Shown in pieces: positions 16,093 to 25,529 of a stretch of DNA of 64,000 nucleotides. Under the pieces are notes generated by a model. It worked only from the letters and a program-made list of their open reading frames with translations, made no database searches and was not told the DNA's origin. The translations under genes were made by a program, and so were the position numbers. Position 1 is the stretch's first letter; the number at the start of each line of letters is the position of its first letter. The DNA is from Diplocloster hominis. Its GTDB lineage: Bacteria > Bacillota > Clostridia > Lachnospirales > Lachnospiraceae. The DNA lies in NCBI RefSeq assembly GCF_032380655.1, contig NZ_JAWDIY010000011.1:1-64000 (forward strand). The letters run 5' to 3'.

Positions 16093-16111
16093 AGTATTCT
16101 CCTCTCCTGTT

Positions 16112-17920
16112 CTACGACAATAACTGAATTCCCAATATATGCTTCTGAATCCGGATCAAATCGATGATATCCACTGTTCCGTCTCCGTTCACATCCGCTG
16201 CCGCGAACTGGTCGGAGTTCAGAGTGGTCAATCCGATGATTGCTTTCTGCACCCTTACCAGGTCCAGCACATCGATCGATCCGTCCTGATTAACATCCCC
16301 CTTGGTTACATTTCCCGCCGGAGGATTCTCTCCGCCCGGGTTTTCATCCGTGCCGCCGCCGCTCTTGGCTATATTCAGCGTGTAGGTTCTCGTCGTCCCA
16401 TTCTGAGCCTGGACCACGATCTGGACCGTATTCATGCCTTCTTTCAGAGCCACGCTGCCGGTACCGCTCAGGATACGAGCCGACGGATCATAGACATTTG
16501 CGCTTATGTTAACTGCTGCTACCGGATCATCCACGACCAGTGAATATTGTGTCGTGTAGATATTAAAGGAAGGAGATAAACCGTAGCCGCTGACTTCGAT
16601 ACTGCTCAGCAGGTTGACCGGATTACCGTCCCCGGTAGGTTTGGCGCACACCGTGTTCGGCATATTGGAGTATACCGGAATCTTGAATACCAGCGCCATA
16701 TCCTTCAGCTGGTCATAGGCGCTTGAAAGTTTCGCGCTCTCATTCGCCGCACCGTAGATGCTGGTCATATACTGATGCGTATGAGGGCTTCCCCCCTGCA
16801 CATTGAATTTCTTCAGATACGTGGTATCCTGTCCCCTGGCCACATACTGGGTGCCGTAGAACTGCGCACCGCCGATTATGGACTTATAGCGGCTGTTCCA
16901 GGGCCGGTTATAGGAGGTATCGCCGTTGTCAAATCCTCTGGCGTACCACAGCCCTCTCTGCACAGCATCCCTGGTCCCATCATCATAGGCACCGATATTC
17001 AAATAGTTGTATAATCCCTCATATCCCGGATAGGTTCCTGAGATCAGCTGTGAAGTGCCGTTTCCCTGCTCTGTCAGAATCGCAGAGGCCAGCGCGTATG
17101 GACTGACTCCCGACTGCCGGCCGGCTTCCATCAGCACATCCGCATAACTGTAATTCTGGTTGTTTTCGGAAAAACCATTTGCCATAAATGTGCCGGCTAT
17201 TATCCGGTTAACGCCGTCTGTGTTCTGCGCCCCCTCATTAAAGGACTGAAGCAGGAACAGGAATATGTATTTGGAATCCAGGAAATTCCTGGGGTCCATA
17301 TAATAGCGGATGATTCCGTCGGATGCCGCTACCCATCTGGCGCCGTCCTGGCCCACCCACTGTCCGCTGGACAGATCATAGGCACCTGGCTCGATGGATT
17401 TCCATGAGGAAATACTGCTGTTCTCCACGTTATTTTTACCGATCGCAGATTGCGCAGCCACTACGGAATTCCAGTCCATTCCGGTCTGCTGAGGTACAAA
17501 CTGCCAGTTCGGATACTGGCTATGTAAAGAAGCAAGTGCGTTGCAGTAGCTCTCCGGAAAACCCGCGTCCAACAGCTGCTGCTTATAACCGTCGTCCACC
17601 GAGGTCAGCGCAATACTGCTGGCGATCACATATCCTTCCCCGGAACCATATTCGATCTTATACCAGCCGTTTCCCATATCCTGCAGGATATTGACCGACT
17701 GTCCGTTGTTCAGTGATCCGATCTTTCCATAATTAGTCCCTGGTCCGGAACGCACGTTCAAAGTATTGCTGCTTTGCATTGACACTACGCCGGTGGTGGC
17801 AGCGGAAGTATAGAAATTCGAAAAATAAAATGCTCCCCCGACGATCATACAAACAGCAAGACTGAGAACCAATCCTTTTATCCTGGTTTTCCAGCCTGTC
17901 CTCACAAAATCACTCTCCAT
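16112..17920 (-). CDS. SH3b-glucosaminidase-dockerin cell-wall hydrolase
   Basis: 602-residue exported protein. An uncleaved or signal-type membrane segment (about 15-40) precedes a bacterial SH3 domain (about 45-105; LNVRSGPGTNYG). An endo-beta-N-acetylglucosaminidase (GH73/LytG-like) domain follows at about 190-400 (YYMDPRNFL, LQSFNEGAQN, ASAILTEQGNG). A cadherin-like beta-sandwich domain (about 430-520) and a Gly/Pro linker lead to a C-terminal type I-like dockerin. The dockerin has two F-hand calcium loops, DVNQDGSIDVLDLVRVQK and DVNGDGTVDIIDLIRIQK. It would cut peptidoglycan glycan strands. The ATG at 17920 is chosen because a TTG at 17935 would leave almost no leader after the promoter; the ribosome site is weak. 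Confidence 0.9.
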   Translation of the reverse strand: MESDFVRTGWKTRIKGLVLSLAVCMIVGGAFYFSNFYTSAATTGVVSMQSSNTLNVRSGPGTNYGKIGSLNNGQSVNILQDMGNGWYKIEYGSGEGYVIASSIALTSVDDGYKQQLLDAGFPESYCNALASLHSQYPNWQFVPQQTGMDWNSVVAAQSAIGKNNVENSSISSWKSIEPGAYDLSSGQWVGQDGARWVAASDGIIRYYMDPRNFLDSKYIFLFLLQSFNEGAQNTDGVNRIIAGTFMANGFSENNQNYSYADVLMEAGRQSGVSPYALASAILTEQGNGTSQLISGTYPGYEGLYNYLNIGAYDDGTRDAVQRGLWYARGFDNGDTSYNRPWNSRYKSIIGGAQFYGTQYVARGQDTTYLKKFNVQGGSPHTHQYMTSIYGAANESAKLSSAYDQLKDMALVFKIPVYSNMPNTVCAKPTGDGNPVNLLSSIEVSGYGLSPSFNIYTTQYSLVVDDPVAAVNISANVYDPSARILSGTGSVALKEGMNTVQIVVQAQNGTTRTYTLNIAKSGGGTDENPGGENPPAGNVTKGDVNQDGSIDVLDLVRVQKAIIGLTTLNSDQFAAADVNGDGTVDIIDLIRIQKHILGIQLLS

Positions 17921-17951
17921 GCCCTTATTATCCAATGCTTTGTCATTTTAC

Positions 17952-17981
17952 ATTATATGAATTTATGTAACCTATTGTCAA
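17952..17981 (-). promoter_or_regulatory. Promoter of the glucosaminidase-cohesin operon
   Basis: Minus strand: TTGACA (17976-17981), 18-nt spacer, TATAAT (17952-17957), about 32 nt ahead of the ATG at 17920. Confidence 0.8.
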
Positions 17982-17984
17982 TCT

Positions 17985-18393
17985 AAATATGTGTAAAATA
18001 TCAATTTTTCAACATATTTCCACATTTTTCCATTCTTTATGTTAACTTACAAACAGTTTTTGATAAAATCACGTGAAAATCACATGACAATGTTTTATTA
18101 TACACGATTTTGGGTTTTAATGTCTGAATATTTTCTTATTTTTTCCATTTTCATCCTATTGTTCCATCCGGCCGGCTGGAGCAATAGATTGCTGCGCCCT
18201 GATTTTCGGGCGTTCTGGGAAGAGGAGAAAGATGCAAAGATAAGCAGAAATAGAAATACAGAATTTTTATTGCGGGCATGATTACCCATAGAGAAAGTGA
18301 CAATCACATCCAGGAGACGGTCAGGTCCGGAATAGCACCGGCCCGTATTCTTCTCCTGGATATCCATGATTCAATGCGGTACGTCCCGCTTTC
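17985..18393. other. Non-coding gap with hairpins
   Basis: No gene is supported; the frames lack ribosome sites. Two hairpins are seen: CGCCC-TGATTTTC-GGGCG near 18196, and TCCAGGAGA (18309-18317) against TCTCCTGGA (18352-18360) with further pairing inside. The second lies 30 nt beyond the lacI stop and may end the long operon, although no T-run follows. Confidence 0.5.
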
Positions 18394-19374
18394 CTAATAC
18401 GTAGTCCCTCCCCTGATAAGCTCCACATCCAGGAGAATCCGATTCTTAGTAATCTCCTCCCCCTCGATCTTGCGGATCAGCGTGTCCACCAGATTCGATG
18501 CCAGCAGATCAAAGGGCTGTGCCACATGTGTCAGGGTCGGATGGAACATTTTCGCGATATCCACTCCGTCATAGCCCACTGCCTTAAACTGTTCCGGCAC
18601 CTTAAGGCCCCGTTCCAGCGCGCATTTCACCGCGTAGACCACCACCACATCGGTGGAGAAGGCTCCGTCTATCTCAGGATAACGTCCGAACAAAGAGTGG
18701 ATGATCTGGTAGTATTCTCCTCTTTGAAATTCGTTTTCCTTCAGTTCATAGTTGATACACCGGATGTCATGCTGTTCCAGAATCTCCTGGAATACCCGGT
18801 TTCTGATCAGCGCCGGAGTCTTAACATCCGTGTTGCCTCCGATATTCAGCACACACTTACAGCCGTTGCGCACGAATTCCATCGCTGCCAGCCTGCCGCC
18901 TTTCTCATGATCCGAACTGATGGTGGGAATCTGCTCCCCCAGCGACATGTCGATGGCCACCACCGGCAGGCTGATCTTCTCATACTCACTGGTCTTTAAC
19001 ATGTGTGTTCCGATAATAATACCATCTACTTTGTTTTGCCGCAGCATGTTGAGATAATCATGCTCCCGGTTGGCCTTTTCCTTCGTGTTGCACAGCAGCA
19101 GCTTGTACCCGTGCTGGTATAAAAGCAGCTCAATGCGCTTCGTCAGCTCCGCAAAGAAAGGATGAGAAATATCCGGAATCAGCAGGCCAATAAAGTAGGT
19201 GCGCCGGTTGTACAGATTTCTGGCCAGCTGGTTCGGCTGATAATCCAGCTGCTCTATCGCCTGATATACCTTCTCGTAAGTTTCTTTTGAGATATAACCT
19301 CTTTTATTTAATACCCGCGAAACAGTTGAGACGGAAACACCGGCCAGCAGTGCCACATCTTTAATTCCAGCCAT
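18394..19374 (-). CDS. LacI-family regulator
   Basis: 326-residue repressor. The N-terminal helix-turn-helix DVALLAGVSVSTVSRVLN and hinge region (about 1-60) precede a periplasmic-binding-protein-like effector domain (about 62-320; IGLLIPDISHPFFAEL). AAGGAG precedes the ATG. It is the last gene of an eight-gene operon, 26 nt after the hydrolase gene. Two matching LacI-type operators (AACCGGTT cores) lie at the operon promoter near 27920 and 27975. It therefore most likely represses the operon until a sugar-like inducer arrives. The inducer is unknown. Confidence 0.93.
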   Translation of the reverse strand: MAGIKDVALLAGVSVSTVSRVLNKRGYISKETYEKVYQAIEQLDYQPNQLARNLYNRRTYFIGLLIPDISHPFFAELTKRIELLLYQHGYKLLLCNTKEKANREHDYLNMLRQNKVDGIIIGTHMLKTSEYEKISLPVVAIDMSLGEQIPTISSDHEKGGRLAAMEFVRNGCKCVLNIGGNTDVKTPALIRNRVFQEILEQHDIRCINYELKENEFQRGEYYQIIHSLFGRYPEIDGAFSTDVVVVYAVKCALERGLKVPEQFKAVGYDGVDIAKMFHPTLTHVAQPFDLLASNLVDTLIRKIEGEEITKNRILLDVELIRGGTTY

Positions 19375-19400
19375 ATCTGAATCTCCTTTGCCGATCGAAA

Positions 19401-20402
19401 TTATACTGATATTATACCAATATCTTCCACCTTTTCCAAATAGTTTCTGCCCTTGCCGGTTGTGTTTACCCTTTTCGCAAGGCTGAGGGCACCGTCCTTC
19501 ATTTCGTAGACCAAAGGATCTGGTATATAGTCGCCCTGATCAGACCAGACCGTCCCCAGCAGGTACCACCTGCCGTCTTTCTCTATCAGCTGGTTCGCAT
19601 ACTGTACGTTGCGGTCCGGATCGTCAAAATCATCCGGCAGCAGCTTCCATTCCCTGCAAAACCGATAAGGTCCAAACATGGAATCACTGATCATGTAGTA
19701 GCTGGTCTGCCGCAGCAGATTTCCGTATCGTTTCACATACTGGTCTGAAAAAAGCAGGCCGTAGCAGGAAAACAACAGCACATACCGGCCGCCGATCTTA
19801 TGAATCTGGGGACACTCCATCTCCTGGCATACCGCCTCGATCTCCATGGGCTGCAGCAGTTCCCAGTGTTCCATATCATCCGATCTGGCTACTCCCACAG
19901 TACCGCAGGCATCCGGCTTTGCGTCCTTTTTCGTGGCGCAGGTCAGATGATAGGCGTATTCCCCATCCGTGAACAGATAAGGATCCCTCCAGTGTGAGAA
20001 CGTCCTGACGCCGGCACCATTCATAGCGTAATAATGATCATCCGGACGTGTGATCGGATTGCAGCTGCATTTTTCCCAGTGATACAGGTCTTTTGAGAAA
20101 GCCAGGCCCACCATACCTACAGGGCCGTTCCACTGGCCGGTATAGGCCATCCAGTAGAGCCCCTTATATTGGATCACCGATCCGGTGGATATTCCGTTGG
20201 CATCCCACTCCCCGGCATTTCCTTTTCTCAATACCGTCCCCTGCAGTTCCCAGTGGATCATGTCCCTGCTGGTCGCATGGGCAATCTCCCAGTCCGTATG
20301 ACGGGGCACGGATTCCGGGCAGGTGAGATAATAGCAATGGCAGATATCCCCCGCCACATAGTACCAGGTATCCCCCAGATGATTTCCTTCATGTCGTAAC
20401 AA
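19401..20402 (-). CDS. GH32/GH43-like glycoside hydrolase
   Basis: 333-residue five-bladed beta-propeller hydrolase of the GH-J/F type. It has an early Asp in YYVAGDICHCYYL, the transition-state Asp motif HWRDPYLF (about 195), and the acid/base motif MECPQIH (about 255). These three are laid out as in fructosidase-like enzymes. There is no signal peptide, so it acts on an imported oligosaccharide or glycoside. The TTG start at 20402 is supported by AAGGAGGG 8 nt upstream; no ATG is as well placed. It lies inside the glycyl radical enzyme operon, which suggests it releases that pathway's substrate. The exact bond cut is unknown. Confidence 0.85.
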   Translation of the reverse strand: MLRHEGNHLGDTWYYVAGDICHCYYLTCPESVPRHTDWEIAHATSRDMIHWELQGTVLRKGNAGEWDANGISTGSVIQYKGLYWMAYTGQWNGPVGMVGLAFSKDLYHWEKCSCNPITRPDDHYYAMNGAGVRTFSHWRDPYLFTDGEYAYHLTCATKKDAKPDACGTVGVARSDDMEHWELLQPMEIEAVCQEMECPQIHKIGGRYVLLFSCYGLLFSDQYVKRYGNLLRQTSYYMISDSMFGPYRFCREWKLLPDDFDDPDRNVQYANQLIEKDGRWYLLGTVWSDQGDYIPDPLVYEMKDGALSLAKRVNTTGKGRNYLEKVEDIGIISV

Positions 20403-20444
20403 AAGTGTCCCTCCTTATACTGCTCTGATTGTATCGCAAAACTT

Positions 20445-21341
20445 TTACAGAATACATACCTCATCCACGATATCTGAAAAATATTCCTTCATCTGCCCCA
20501 TCTGTTCTTCCGATGGCGCCTCAAATGTCTCAGCCAGCCTCCCGATCCCTGCAGCCTTATAATTTCCGTAGGCATGATAAGGCAGCAGATCCAGCCGTTC
20601 CACCCCGGATAAACCATCCAGGAAACGGTGAAGCCCTTCCAGCTCCTCCTTCGTGTCATTGATTCCGTGTATCAGGGGAGTGCGGACCCAGAGTCTGGCT
20701 CCGGCCCGGCTAAGCCTGACCGCATTATCCAGAATCCGCTCATTCGAAACCCCGGTCATGCGCTCGTGTTTCCGGGAATCCAGCATCTTGATATCGTATA
20801 AGAACAGATCCACTTCCGCAAGCAGCTGTTCAAACCATTCGAAGGGGACACAGCCGGCAGTATCCACAGTTACAGAGATCCCCGCCTTTTTGATCCCCGG
20901 GAGAAAGCGGCCCAGCACGCCGGCCTGCAGCATCGGTTCCCCGCCCGAAAACGTGACACCCCCGCCATCTGCATAGAGAGCCCGGTCTGCCTCCAGGACT
21001 TCCAGGAGAACAGGCAGCGTAAGTTTTTCCCCGATGACTTTCGTGGCATCCGGGTAGCATACCTTCACGCACTCGCCGCAGACACTACATTTGCCGGTGT
21101 CCCTGTTTATATGTCCCGCCTCCGCGGACAAAGCCTGATTCGGACAGGCCCGCAGGCAGGCGCCGCAATGTATGCACCGGTTCGAAAGATACTGGATCTG
21201 GGGCCCGCTTATTTGGGTCTCCGGGTTATGGCACCACCGGCAGGACAGATTACACCCCTTTAAAAATACGGTCGTCCGGATCCCGGGGCCGTCGTGCAGA
21301 CTATAACGCTGTATTTGTGTGATAAACAGGGAATCATCCAT
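20445..21341 (-). CDS. Glycyl radical enzyme activase (radical SAM)
   Basis: 298-residue radical SAM protein that installs the glycyl radical on the enzyme encoded just upstream. N-terminal YSLHDGPGIRTTVFLKGC leads into the CNLSCRWC (CxxxCxxC) cluster. A two-cluster ferredoxin insert follows (CIHCGACLRAC and CSVCGECVKVC), typical of activases of the dehydratase/decarboxylase classes. The SAM-binding FSGGEPMLQ is present. The start at 21341 (MDDSLFI) has GGAAGGA 9 nt upstream and overlaps the radical enzyme gene by 8 nt. A longer reading to 21443 lies inside that gene and is rejected. Confidence 0.95.
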   Translation of the reverse strand: MDDSLFITQIQRYSLHDGPGIRTTVFLKGCNLSCRWCHNPETQISGPQIQYLSNRCIHCGACLRACPNQALSAEAGHINRDTGKCSVCGECVKVCYPDATKVIGEKLTLPVLLEVLEADRALYADGGGVTFSGGEPMLQAGVLGRFLPGIKKAGISVTVDTAGCVPFEWFEQLLAEVDLFLYDIKMLDSRKHERMTGVSNERILDNAVRLSRAGARLWVRTPLIHGINDTKEELEGLHRFLDGLSGVERLDLLPYHAYGNYKAAGIGRLAETFEAPSEEQMGQMKEYFSDIVDEVCIL

Positions 21342-23577
21342 TGACAAATGTCCTTCCGATAATTTCATCCTGGATCTGGGAGTCCAATGAGGTAAAATAA
21401 GCGCTGAACCCACAGACGCGCACGACGATATTTTTATACGCATCCGGATTCTTCCGGGCCTGAACCAAAACCTGCGGATCCAGAAGGTTCAGATCCAGCG
21501 CGCTGCCTCCCGCTTCCAGAAAAGCTTTCATCGTCCGGATCAAATATTGTGACCCAGGCTCTGATTTCATCAGGGGCATTTCCAGATACAGAACGCCGGC
21601 TCCCGGATAATCCGTCATATCGATCTTTTGGAGTGTATGCAGGATGTTGGCAGTATTCGAGATACCGCTTATATCCGACGGGTTCATTCCCCTGGACAGC
21701 GGTGTTCCCGCCAGACGCCCGTCACTGGTGGCCCCCACGTGCTCCTTCATCCAGTCAAAAAGATAGAACACGAACAGGGAAGCTTCATAGCGGCCGCCCC
21801 GGTTGTTCCGGAACCCGGAGGCAGTGCCCGCCAGATCACGGAAGATTCTGTCGGCGAACTCATTCACCTCAGGGGTATCCATCCCGTATTTCGGGCAGCG
21901 GTTCAGCAGATACTCCCGCATTCTGGGGTCTGTCTTAAAATCACTACGTAATAGTGCGGCCAGCTGTTCCAGGTTCAGCATGTGCCTGTCATAGACCACC
22001 TCTTTGACAGCCAGAAGGGAATTGATGGCTGTGCCGATCCCCACCAAAGGCATACTGGTCGGATTATAGACCGCACCGCCCTCAGTCATGTCCATCCCTT
22101 TTTCAAGGCAGCCGGTCAGTGTGGCGGACAAAAGCGGACAGGGATTGAACTCCCGCGTCACTGTCTCGTAATGGTTCAGTACTTCCACCAGCCGTTTATA
22201 GATACTGCGCAGTTTTGCAATATAATTTTCGTAAAATGCCTCAAAGCTCTCCAGCTGATCCGGCTGCTCGTATCCTGTATTCTCCTGATCAAAGAACAGG
22301 TTCAGGGAATCGTCAAAAAAGGAATTGACCAGTTGAGGCAGGCTCAGATACAGAAACGCGCGGCTGTTAAACTCTGTGTTATCCAATACCGGCTCCTGGC
22401 ATCCTCCCGCCGAGTAGAGTCTGGCGTCTTTTAATTCCTTTCCCATCTTCACATTGGACGCGATGATAACATCATCATTCAGAAAAGAAAATACATTCTT
22501 TCCTCCGGCGATCATGGCGGCTGTACGGGAAAAATATTCTTCCGGATGCCGGCCGGTAATTCTGGCCTGGATCTTGGGATTGACCAGATCGTATTCGTCA
22601 TAGACTTCCAGGATCATACGGGTAATGTCATTGTATATCACGTTTCCGTCCTGATCACAGCCGCCGATGGTCAGGCTGTTGTTGGTGGAGGCGAACTCAT
22701 CTCCTGTCAGGTCCCATCTGGCGTCCGTATGGACCAGGAAATGAGCCATCAGATTCTTCGCCTTTTCATAGGTTTGTTCCCCCCGCTCACAGTCCTGTAT
22801 ATAATAGGGTTCCAGGAGACGGTCCAGATGTCCCAGGATCGCCACCGCCACTCCCTCCAGGCTGGTCATCATCTCTTTGAAAAACAGGATACAGCAAAGC
22901 GCTTCATAGAAGTTTCCCGCCGGTTCCCAGGGCACCCGCTTCGCTGCCTCCCGGATCATCGCCAGATTGTCCCGCAGCTCCTGGTCCTGTTCGGCGGCAA
23001 GCATCTCTCCCGCCAGCGTGGAAAAGCGTCCCGCGATCTGTTGCATCGCTTCGCACCCCTCGATCACACTTTGGTAAAAGCCCAGAGCCATCGGGGACGT
23101 CTGCCTATTCATCTGTTCCCTGGCTTCCAGAACAATTCCTTTTAAGCCCTTCTTCAGCAGATTATCATAGCCAACGCTGTGATGTGCCAGGTCGGAAAAG
23201 ATATCCCCCCAGATCAGGTCACATTCCTTATAAGGCTTTATCCATTCCTGGAATTCTTCGGCATAATGCATCTGTTTTTCCATATACCAGCCCTCCAGTC
23301 CAGGGCCGGGCGGGAATCCGTTCTGGCTGCTGTTGCGGATTCTTCCCGTCTTGACCTCAAAGAAAAAGGGGGACTGCCGGAATATCTTGATCTCACACAG
23401 CTGTGCCGCCGCCCGGTAGACAAGAGCTTTTCTCTCGTAGGGGGTCCGGTCTTTTGCCTCCTCATACCACTGATCCAGGATCTCTTTCACTGGTGTGACA
23501 TCATAGGGGCAGCCCCGATAATATTCGTCGTACTCCTCAAAAACAGCCTCCCGGTGTGTTGCAAATTCTGATGCCAT
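21334..23577 (-). CDS. Glycyl radical enzyme of unknown substrate
   Basis: 747-residue member of the pyruvate formate-lyase superfamily. The C-terminal glycyl radical motif is VRVCGFSAYF (radical Gly723). The active-site thiyl motif is AGGCQEP with C393 and E395; this C-x-E pattern is that of dehydratases and C-X lyases, not the C-C of pyruvate formate-lyase. It is shorter than glycerol, propanediol or choline enzymes. I cannot place it in a characterised class. Neighbours (sugar ABC importer, medium-chain dehydrogenase, propeller hydrolase, LacI) point to a sugar, polyol or glycoside substrate. No microcompartment shell genes are present. An AGGAG lies 11 nt ahead of the ATG. Confidence 0.95.
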   Translation of the reverse strand: MASEFATHREAVFEEYDEYYRGCPYDVTPVKEILDQWYEEAKDRTPYERKALVYRAAAQLCEIKIFRQSPFFFEVKTGRIRNSSQNGFPPGPGLEGWYMEKQMHYAEEFQEWIKPYKECDLIWGDIFSDLAHHSVGYDNLLKKGLKGIVLEAREQMNRQTSPMALGFYQSVIEGCEAMQQIAGRFSTLAGEMLAAEQDQELRDNLAMIREAAKRVPWEPAGNFYEALCCILFFKEMMTSLEGVAVAILGHLDRLLEPYYIQDCERGEQTYEKAKNLMAHFLVHTDARWDLTGDEFASTNNSLTIGGCDQDGNVIYNDITRMILEVYDEYDLVNPKIQARITGRHPEEYFSRTAAMIAGGKNVFSFLNDDVIIASNVKMGKELKDARLYSAGGCQEPVLDNTEFNSRAFLYLSLPQLVNSFFDDSLNLFFDQENTGYEQPDQLESFEAFYENYIAKLRSIYKRLVEVLNHYETVTREFNPCPLLSATLTGCLEKGMDMTEGGAVYNPTSMPLVGIGTAINSLLAVKEVVYDRHMLNLEQLAALLRSDFKTDPRMREYLLNRCPKYGMDTPEVNEFADRIFRDLAGTASGFRNNRGGRYEASLFVFYLFDWMKEHVGATSDGRLAGTPLSRGMNPSDISGISNTANILHTLQKIDMTDYPGAGVLYLEMPLMKSEPGSQYLIRTMKAFLEAGGSALDLNLLDPQVLVQARKNPDAYKNIVVRVCGFSAYFTSLDSQIQDEIIGRTFVNG

Positions 23578-23615
23578 AGGTTATCACACTCCTTTTTTAT
23601 TATCCGGACTCATTT

Positions 23616-23644
23616 TTTATTTCATAGGAGCTCTTCCCTATGAA
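23616..23644. repeat. TTCATAGG palindromic repeat, copy 1
   Basis: TTCATAGG-AGCTCTTC-CCTATGAA between the dehydrogenase and radical enzyme genes, overlapping the dehydrogenase stop codon. Copy 2 at 39804-39839 shares the flanking TTTTATT and the loop pattern GAGCNCTTYC. A half copy appears at 38696-38706. Confidence 0.6.
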
Positions 23645-24672
23645 CAAGAAAAGGTCAGAGCCACCTTGACCGCCTCTTTGTTTTGGATCGCTTCAAAGCC
23701 CTTCTTATAGTCCTCGATTGGCAGAACATGGGTGATCAGAAGATCCGTATCGATTCTTCCTGAGAGAACCGCATCCGCTATGAATGAATGTGTCTCACGC
23801 TCCAATTCATTAATCGGCCACTGCACGAACTGAAGCTTTCGGTTCCTGATTCCGTCCATGGAAAGCACCAGACGGTCCCCGATACCCAGACCGTATACCG
23901 CAACCGTGCCGTCCTCTTCTGTCAGACGCATTCCCTGCTGTATCGTCTCCTGGTTTCCCACCGTGTCTATATAGCAGTTCAGCCTGCCCGCCCAGTCAGC
24001 CTCAAGCCTTCTATGGTCTTCTTCCTTCCGGTTATGGTAACACTCCATAGCCCCGATCTGCCGGGCCCGCTTCAGATTCTCCGGGCGGTTGCCCAGAACG
24101 GATACGTTCCGGATTCCCGACAGCAGGCAGTTATATAGCATGCAAAGTCCCACCGGGCCATCCCCCACGATCAGGACATTGTCCTCAGGAGACAAGCCGA
24201 TCCTTCTCACCGCGCTTAAAGTCTCTTTTAATGTAATCATCAGGGACGCCTGCTCGGGTCTTATGCCCGCAGGCACGACCTGCTGGGTGAGCCCGCACGG
24301 ATCATACGCCCGCTTTTGCCCGTCCTCCCGCAATGCCTGAGTGTCCACCACTATCCCATATTCTGCGAACCCGCCCCAGGCGCTTCTGTATTTTCCTGCG
24401 TCCAGCAGGCATGGGCGTACCACCAGATCACCGGGCCAAAAGCTCCTGACCCGGTCTCCGGTTCTTATGACGCGGCCCGCACCCTCATGCCCCAGTACCA
24501 GGGGATACTCCTGTGCTTCCGCCAGCTTTCCCTGTATGATCTCCCGGTCCGTACCGTTACAGATCATACAGCAGCTCATCTTCACCAGCGCTTCGTATTC
24601 CCCGATCTTAGGCATGGGGATATCGTCCACAAGCCTTACTTCATGCTCTTTCGTTACAATTAATCCTCTCAT
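23638..24672 (-). CDS. Medium-chain alcohol/polyol dehydrogenase
   Basis: 344-residue zinc-type dehydrogenase/reductase. The catalytic-zinc ligands are apparent in SCCMICNGTDRE (Cys) and LVLGHEGAGRV (His-Glu). A Rossmann fold with VLIVGDGPVGLCML (about 160-175) binds NAD(P). The usual four-Cys structural zinc loop is missing; only VVRPCLLDAG is seen at that place. AAGGAG precedes the ATG. It lies 4 nt after the inner-membrane permease gene and 60 nt before the radical enzyme gene. The likely role is oxidation or reduction of the sugar/polyol before or after the radical step. Exact substrate unknown. Confidence 0.9.
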   Translation of the reverse strand: MRGLIVTKEHEVRLVDDIPMPKIGEYEALVKMSCCMICNGTDREIIQGKLAEAQEYPLVLGHEGAGRVIRTGDRVRSFWPGDLVVRPCLLDAGKYRSAWGGFAEYGIVVDTQALREDGQKRAYDPCGLTQQVVPAGIRPEQASLMITLKETLSAVRRIGLSPEDNVLIVGDGPVGLCMLYNCLLSGIRNVSVLGNRPENLKRARQIGAMECYHNRKEEDHRRLEADWAGRLNCYIDTVGNQETIQQGMRLTEEDGTVAVYGLGIGDRLVLSMDGIRNRKLQFVQWPINELERETHSFIADAVLSGRIDTDLLITHVLPIEDYKKGFEAIQNKEAVKVALTFSCS

Positions 24673-24676
24673 CGTG

Positions 24677-25519
24677 CTACTCCTTGATCCCTGACATGGC
24701 CACCGACTGGATAAAATATTTCTGGAAAAAGAGATACAGGATAAATACCGGCAGAATACTGATCAGGGTCGCAGCCATAATCTCATTCCAGGGAGGTATA
24801 AAATCCACACTGGGCCCGGTCATGGTAGCAAGTCCCAGGGTTATGGTGAATTTCTCCTGTTTACTCACCACCACCAGCATCCAGATCAGATTGTTCCAGC
24901 TGGTGATAAAAATATAGGTCGCCAGAGTCACCATGGCCGGTACCGCGTTCGGCACAATGATGCTCCGGAAGATTCTTACATGCCCCGCACCGTCTATCCT
25001 TGCAGACTCATCCAATTCCTTAGGAATCCCCATAAAGAACTGGCGGATCAGAAACGTACCGAATGGAATGGACCAGGCGATCTGCGGCAGAATCATTCCC
25101 GCGTAGCTGTTGAGCATATGCAGATTCTTCACAATGATAAAGGAAGGGATCAGGCGGACCACCTGCGGGATCATCATCGTGGACAGATACACAAGGAACA
25201 GGGCATTGCGCAGCTTGAAATTCATCCGGGTAAACGCGTAGGCGGCCAGGGAGCACACCACCACGGTAAAAAACGCGGTGGGTACCGTCACCATAAAGGA
25301 ATTAAAGAAATACTTCGGGAAGTCCAGCAGATGCCAGGCATCCACAAAATTGTTCCAGGCGAATTCCCCGGGGATCAGGCTCGGCGGAAATAAAAACAGT
25401 TCGTTGTCCGGCTTCAGTGCCGTAGATAAAACCCACAGGAAGGGCACCAGGATAATCAGGGCTGTCAGAACCGCCGCAGCCATCAGCAGTATGCTTTTGG
25501 ATCTTTTATGTATTCTCAT
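24677..25519 (-). CDS. Sugar ABC transporter permease (MalG-like)
   Basis: 280-residue CUT1-family inner membrane subunit with six hydrophobic segments. The cytoplasmic EAA loop PKELDESARIDGAGHVRIF contacts the ATPase. It is partner to the MalF-like permease upstream, 10 nt away. A TAGGGGG ribosome site precedes the ATG. The operon holds no ATPase subunit. As is common for CUT1 systems in Firmicutes, a shared MsmK-type ATPase elsewhere probably serves it. Confidence 0.93.
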   Translation of the reverse strand: MRIHKRSKSILLMAAAVLTALIILVPFLWVLSTALKPDNELFLFPPSLIPGEFAWNNFVDAWHLLDFPKYFFNSFMVTVPTAFFTVVVCSLAAYAFTRMNFKLRNALFLVYLSTMMIPQVVRLIPSFIIVKNLHMLNSYAGMILPQIAWSIPFGTFLIRQFFMGIPKELDESARIDGAGHVRIFRSIIVPNAVPAMVTLATYIFITSWNNLIWMLVVVSKQEKFTITLGLATMTGPSVDFIPPWNEIMAATLISILPVFILYLFFQKYFIQSVAMSGIKE

Positions 25520-25529
25520 GGTCTACCCC

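Noticed and set aside
18098..18367. 89-codon minus-strand frame
   Set aside because: No ribosome site, spans two hairpins, no recognisable domain.
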